Source: an uncultured Oscillospiraceae bacterium (GTDB lineage Bacteria > Bacillota > Clostridia > Oscillospirales > Ruminococcaceae). From it: a DNA stretch of 64,000 nt. Of this stretch, positions 62,013 through 64,000 are shown one piece after another. Within the stretch, counting starts at the first letter, position 1. Every line of letters begins with the position of its first letter. The notes beneath the pieces were generated by a model that saw only the letters and a list, made by a program, of their open reading frames with translations, was not told the origin of the DNA and made no database searches. Position numbers and translations under genes: made by a program. Where the stretch lies: NCBI GenBank assembly GCA_934465295.1, contig CAKSKU010000002.1:146820-210819 (forward strand), given 5' to 3'.

Positions 62013-63818
62013 TTAATCATACTCTTTTAACAACTCAACTATATCATCTCTGTTATAAGCCTCAAAATATTCAGGAAGAGTAAAGTTACCTGATATATAA
62101 TCATTGTTACTTCTTGGAATTTTGGGAACTACCATATCAATATTTGCACCATTTTCAATCAGCACCCGTATATTTTCAGCCGAAAGCATATATGAGCACG
62201 ATTCTCGGACATCACCCAGAAAATCTTCGGGAATTTCTACTCCTTGTTCAAGTATATATTGTATCGTTTCAGGTGATTGATACATACAAAATTCACGCAA
62301 TCCCGAATTTCCTTCCATACTTTCACATAATTCCTCATATGTCATAAAAGCACCATCTCTATCAGATGTTGTGTGATATTGGTGCAAAACTGTATCACCA
62401 TCATATTTTACCGTATCGTAAAACGGACCCCCGCGAAGGTCAAAGCTTACTGTATAATTAGGGTTGCCGCCATTTTCAACAACTGCTTTTACGCATTCAT
62501 AGTCACCATAACAAGCAACCTCATATAGGTCTGAAAGCATAAGGGGACGTCCCTTATCATAAAGATAATTTATTGTTTCCGCTGTACAACATTCCAATTG
62601 TACATATCGGCAATCAAAGCCTTCACTAAACAGAAAATCAATTATCTCATACTTATGTATAGATGCATTTCCACAATCAGGTTCAAACATTCTTAAGAAT
62701 TCTTCGTCAATTGCCTCGGGAGCATTCTCTTTACAATAATCATAAAATATATAAAAACATTCTGTACTGCAATCAAAAACTCTGAATCCCAAACCGCCGA
62801 ATGCATCTATCCGATCAATGTTAGCAGGTTCATAGCTTAACAATAATTTAACAATTTCAATCTGATTCATCTGAATTGCCGACACTAAAAGATCAGGACT
62901 TTGAAAATCCATAATATATCCTGTTGAATTTTCATCATCAGGATTTTTGTCAAGGTATAATCTTTTCAAAACCTCTGCATTACCTGCTCCCGCAACGCAG
63001 GATGCAGGCGGTTTTGAATATCTGCCCCAGAAATCAGCCAATTCCTGATACTGCTCCATAGTTCCGAAATATCCGAAATAAAAGCTTATCAATCCCATAT
63101 CCGCATCAGATACCGTATTTCCGCTTTTTAATTCATTAAGTGATTTTTCACATTCTCCGAGTATGGCATATTCCACAGATGCAGGCAATCCGCTTTCTTC
63201 TCCGTTTTCGAGAAGTATTTTCATAAGATACTGCGCTGTCATAGGCGAATGTGCTATCTGACGATACGCACCATTTCCTACCGTTCTTTCAGAATTCCCC
63301 TCATAGTCATTGTGGAACATTTCGTGATAAGGCTTTGCACCATACTCAACCAACAGCTTTGCCAAATTATATCCCGACGCTTCCCACTGTCCCGTTCTGT
63401 TCTCCAATGCATAATACAAGGGAGAATATCCGTCTACATCTCTTAAATTGGGGTCAGCACCTTTTTCCAAAACATATTTCACATCCTGATAACTCGCAGA
63501 TTTTGACAGTTTTGCAATTATAGGATAATCTGAACCGTTTATATCAACCCCCATCTCATATATCACATCAGCAGTATAAAATCTATCAGGATTTACATTG
63601 CCATTAACAAGAGCATCATAAAAATATTCTGTTCGTTCTTCCTCGCTGCAATCTGCAAGCAATTCTTTGAGCCAGGAATTATTATGTCTATCCAAAGCGG
63701 TTTCAATCATTTCTTCTTTATCCCAGTACGGAAAACGAGGATAAAATTGAGTAATGCTACAGCCTGTCATGACTGTAGCTAACCCAAATGCAATTATAAT
63801 TCGTAGTTTTTTGAACAT
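62013..63818 (-). CDS. Ankyrin-repeat lipoprotein
   Basis: 601 residues. A lipoprotein signal with lipobox VMTGC (Cys near 20) anchors it outside. Ankyrin repeats are spread along the chain: SASYQDVKYVLEKGADPNLRDVDGYSPLYYALEN (about 108-141), NLAKLLVEYGAKPYHE, ASIHKYEIIDFLFSEGFDC, YECVKAVVENGGNPNYT, and the C-terminal SAENIRVLIENGANIDMVVPK. Such repeats bind proteins. Extracytoplasmic ankyrin lipoproteins are uncommon in Firmicutes but known in Clostridia. The gene is AT-richer than its neighbours and lies next to transposase debris, which suggests recent acquisition. No partner is recognised. Confidence 0.8.
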   Translation of the reverse strand: MFKKLRIIIAFGLATVMTGCSITQFYPRFPYWDKEEMIETALDRHNNSWLKELLADCSEEERTEYFYDALVNGNVNPDRFYTADVIYEMGVDINGSDYPIIAKLSKSASYQDVKYVLEKGADPNLRDVDGYSPLYYALENRTGQWEASGYNLAKLLVEYGAKPYHEMFHNDYEGNSERTVGNGAYRQIAHSPMTAQYLMKILLENGEESGLPASVEYAILGECEKSLNELKSGNTVSDADMGLISFYFGYFGTMEQYQELADFWGRYSKPPASCVAGAGNAEVLKRLYLDKNPDDENSTGYIMDFQSPDLLVSAIQMNQIEIVKLLLSYEPANIDRIDAFGGLGFRVFDCSTECFYIFYDYCKENAPEAIDEEFLRMFEPDCGNASIHKYEIIDFLFSEGFDCRYVQLECCTAETINYLYDKGRPLMLSDLYEVACYGDYECVKAVVENGGNPNYTVSFDLRGGPFYDTVKYDGDTVLHQYHTTSDRDGAFMTYEELCESMEGNSGLREFCMYQSPETIQYILEQGVEIPEDFLGDVRESCSYMLSAENIRVLIENGANIDMVVPKIPRSNNDYISGNFTLPEYFEAYNRDDIVELLKEYD

Positions 63819-64000
63819 AAATACATTTGCTCCTTTTTATTATGAGGCTAGTGTTAATTGATTTACCTGCTGTGATATAAATTCGGCAGACATTACCATA
63901 CCCATCAAATGATTTAATGCATACTATTGTTCCCCCAAATAAACCTTGCCAAAAATCACGCAGCATATTTAGTGTAGTGAGAATTGAAAAAGGAACGGAT
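63819..64000. other. AT-rich stretch upstream of the ankyrin gene, no gene seen
   Basis: Contains the ribosome site of the ankyrin lipoprotein gene (AAAGGAGC before its ATG) and presumably its promoter. I see no convincing coding frame, RNA or repeat up to the window edge. Confidence 0.5.

Overview
The window looks like a chromosomal segment of a mid-GC, Gram-positive gut or rumen Clostridia bacterium, most likely a Ruminococcus-like member of the Oscillospiraceae. The grounds are AGGAGG-type ribosome binding sites, near-consensus TTGACA/TATAAT promoters, occasional TTG starts, membrane-anchored GH44, GH2 and GH31 glycosidases, a manganese riboswitch, ECF transport genes and a Firmicutes-type rpoBC pair. 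This placement is inference; no rRNA or tRNA gene was seen.

Region 1 (1-17.8 kb, mostly minus strand) is a hybrid secretion island. A type VII-like set (two WXG100-size proteins, an FHA/FtsK EssC ATPase, a YukD-like ubiquitin fold, a zinc-ribbon pseudokinase) continues with almost no gaps into Tad/Flp-pilus-like genes (SAF-domain CpaB-like, CpaE-like, CpaF, TadB, TadC). A type IV prepilin peptidase sits on the opposite strand, and two large exported proteins of unknown role accompany the set.

Region 2 (17.8-19.5 kb) holds the most striking feature. A tyrosine recombinase gene lies between perfect 30-bp inverted repeats. A TTGACA-N18-TATAAT promoter lies just inside the right repeat and points away from the secretion genes into a strong hairpin terminator. 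Inversion would turn it toward the WXG100 genes. This is the layout of a self-encoded ON/OFF (phase-variable) switch for type VII secretion, in the OFF position as given. A second consensus promoter just outside the right repeat points back toward the recombinase through the same hairpin and may make a short RNA.

Region 3 (19.5-33.5 kb): a secreted YHYH/cell-wall-binding protein, an HD-GYP protein, a DUF4143 ATPase with repeated upstream AATATTCC sites, guaA, two metal/anion permeases, a GH44 enzyme, a GGDEF protein, a yybP-ykoY riboswitch controlling a CaCA exchanger, and a DUF4358 lipoprotein. About 800 bp of non-coding repeat DNA follows.

Region 4 (34-45 kb): a GH2-MATE operon, an AraC regulator divergent from a GH31 glycosidase, a pyrophosphatase-like/NUDIX fusion with a second MATE, and a zinc-ribbon TM2 protein.

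Region 5 (45-53.4 kb): rpoB and rpoC from their own consensus promoter, without rplJL upstream or rpsL downstream.

Region 6 (53.4-64 kb): two related TetR regulators bracket an ECF importer (a fused A-A-T protein plus an MptD-like S component) and a pair of ABC half-transporters. Beyond lie a gene cut off after 13 codons, a transposase remnant and an ankyrin-repeat lipoprotein.
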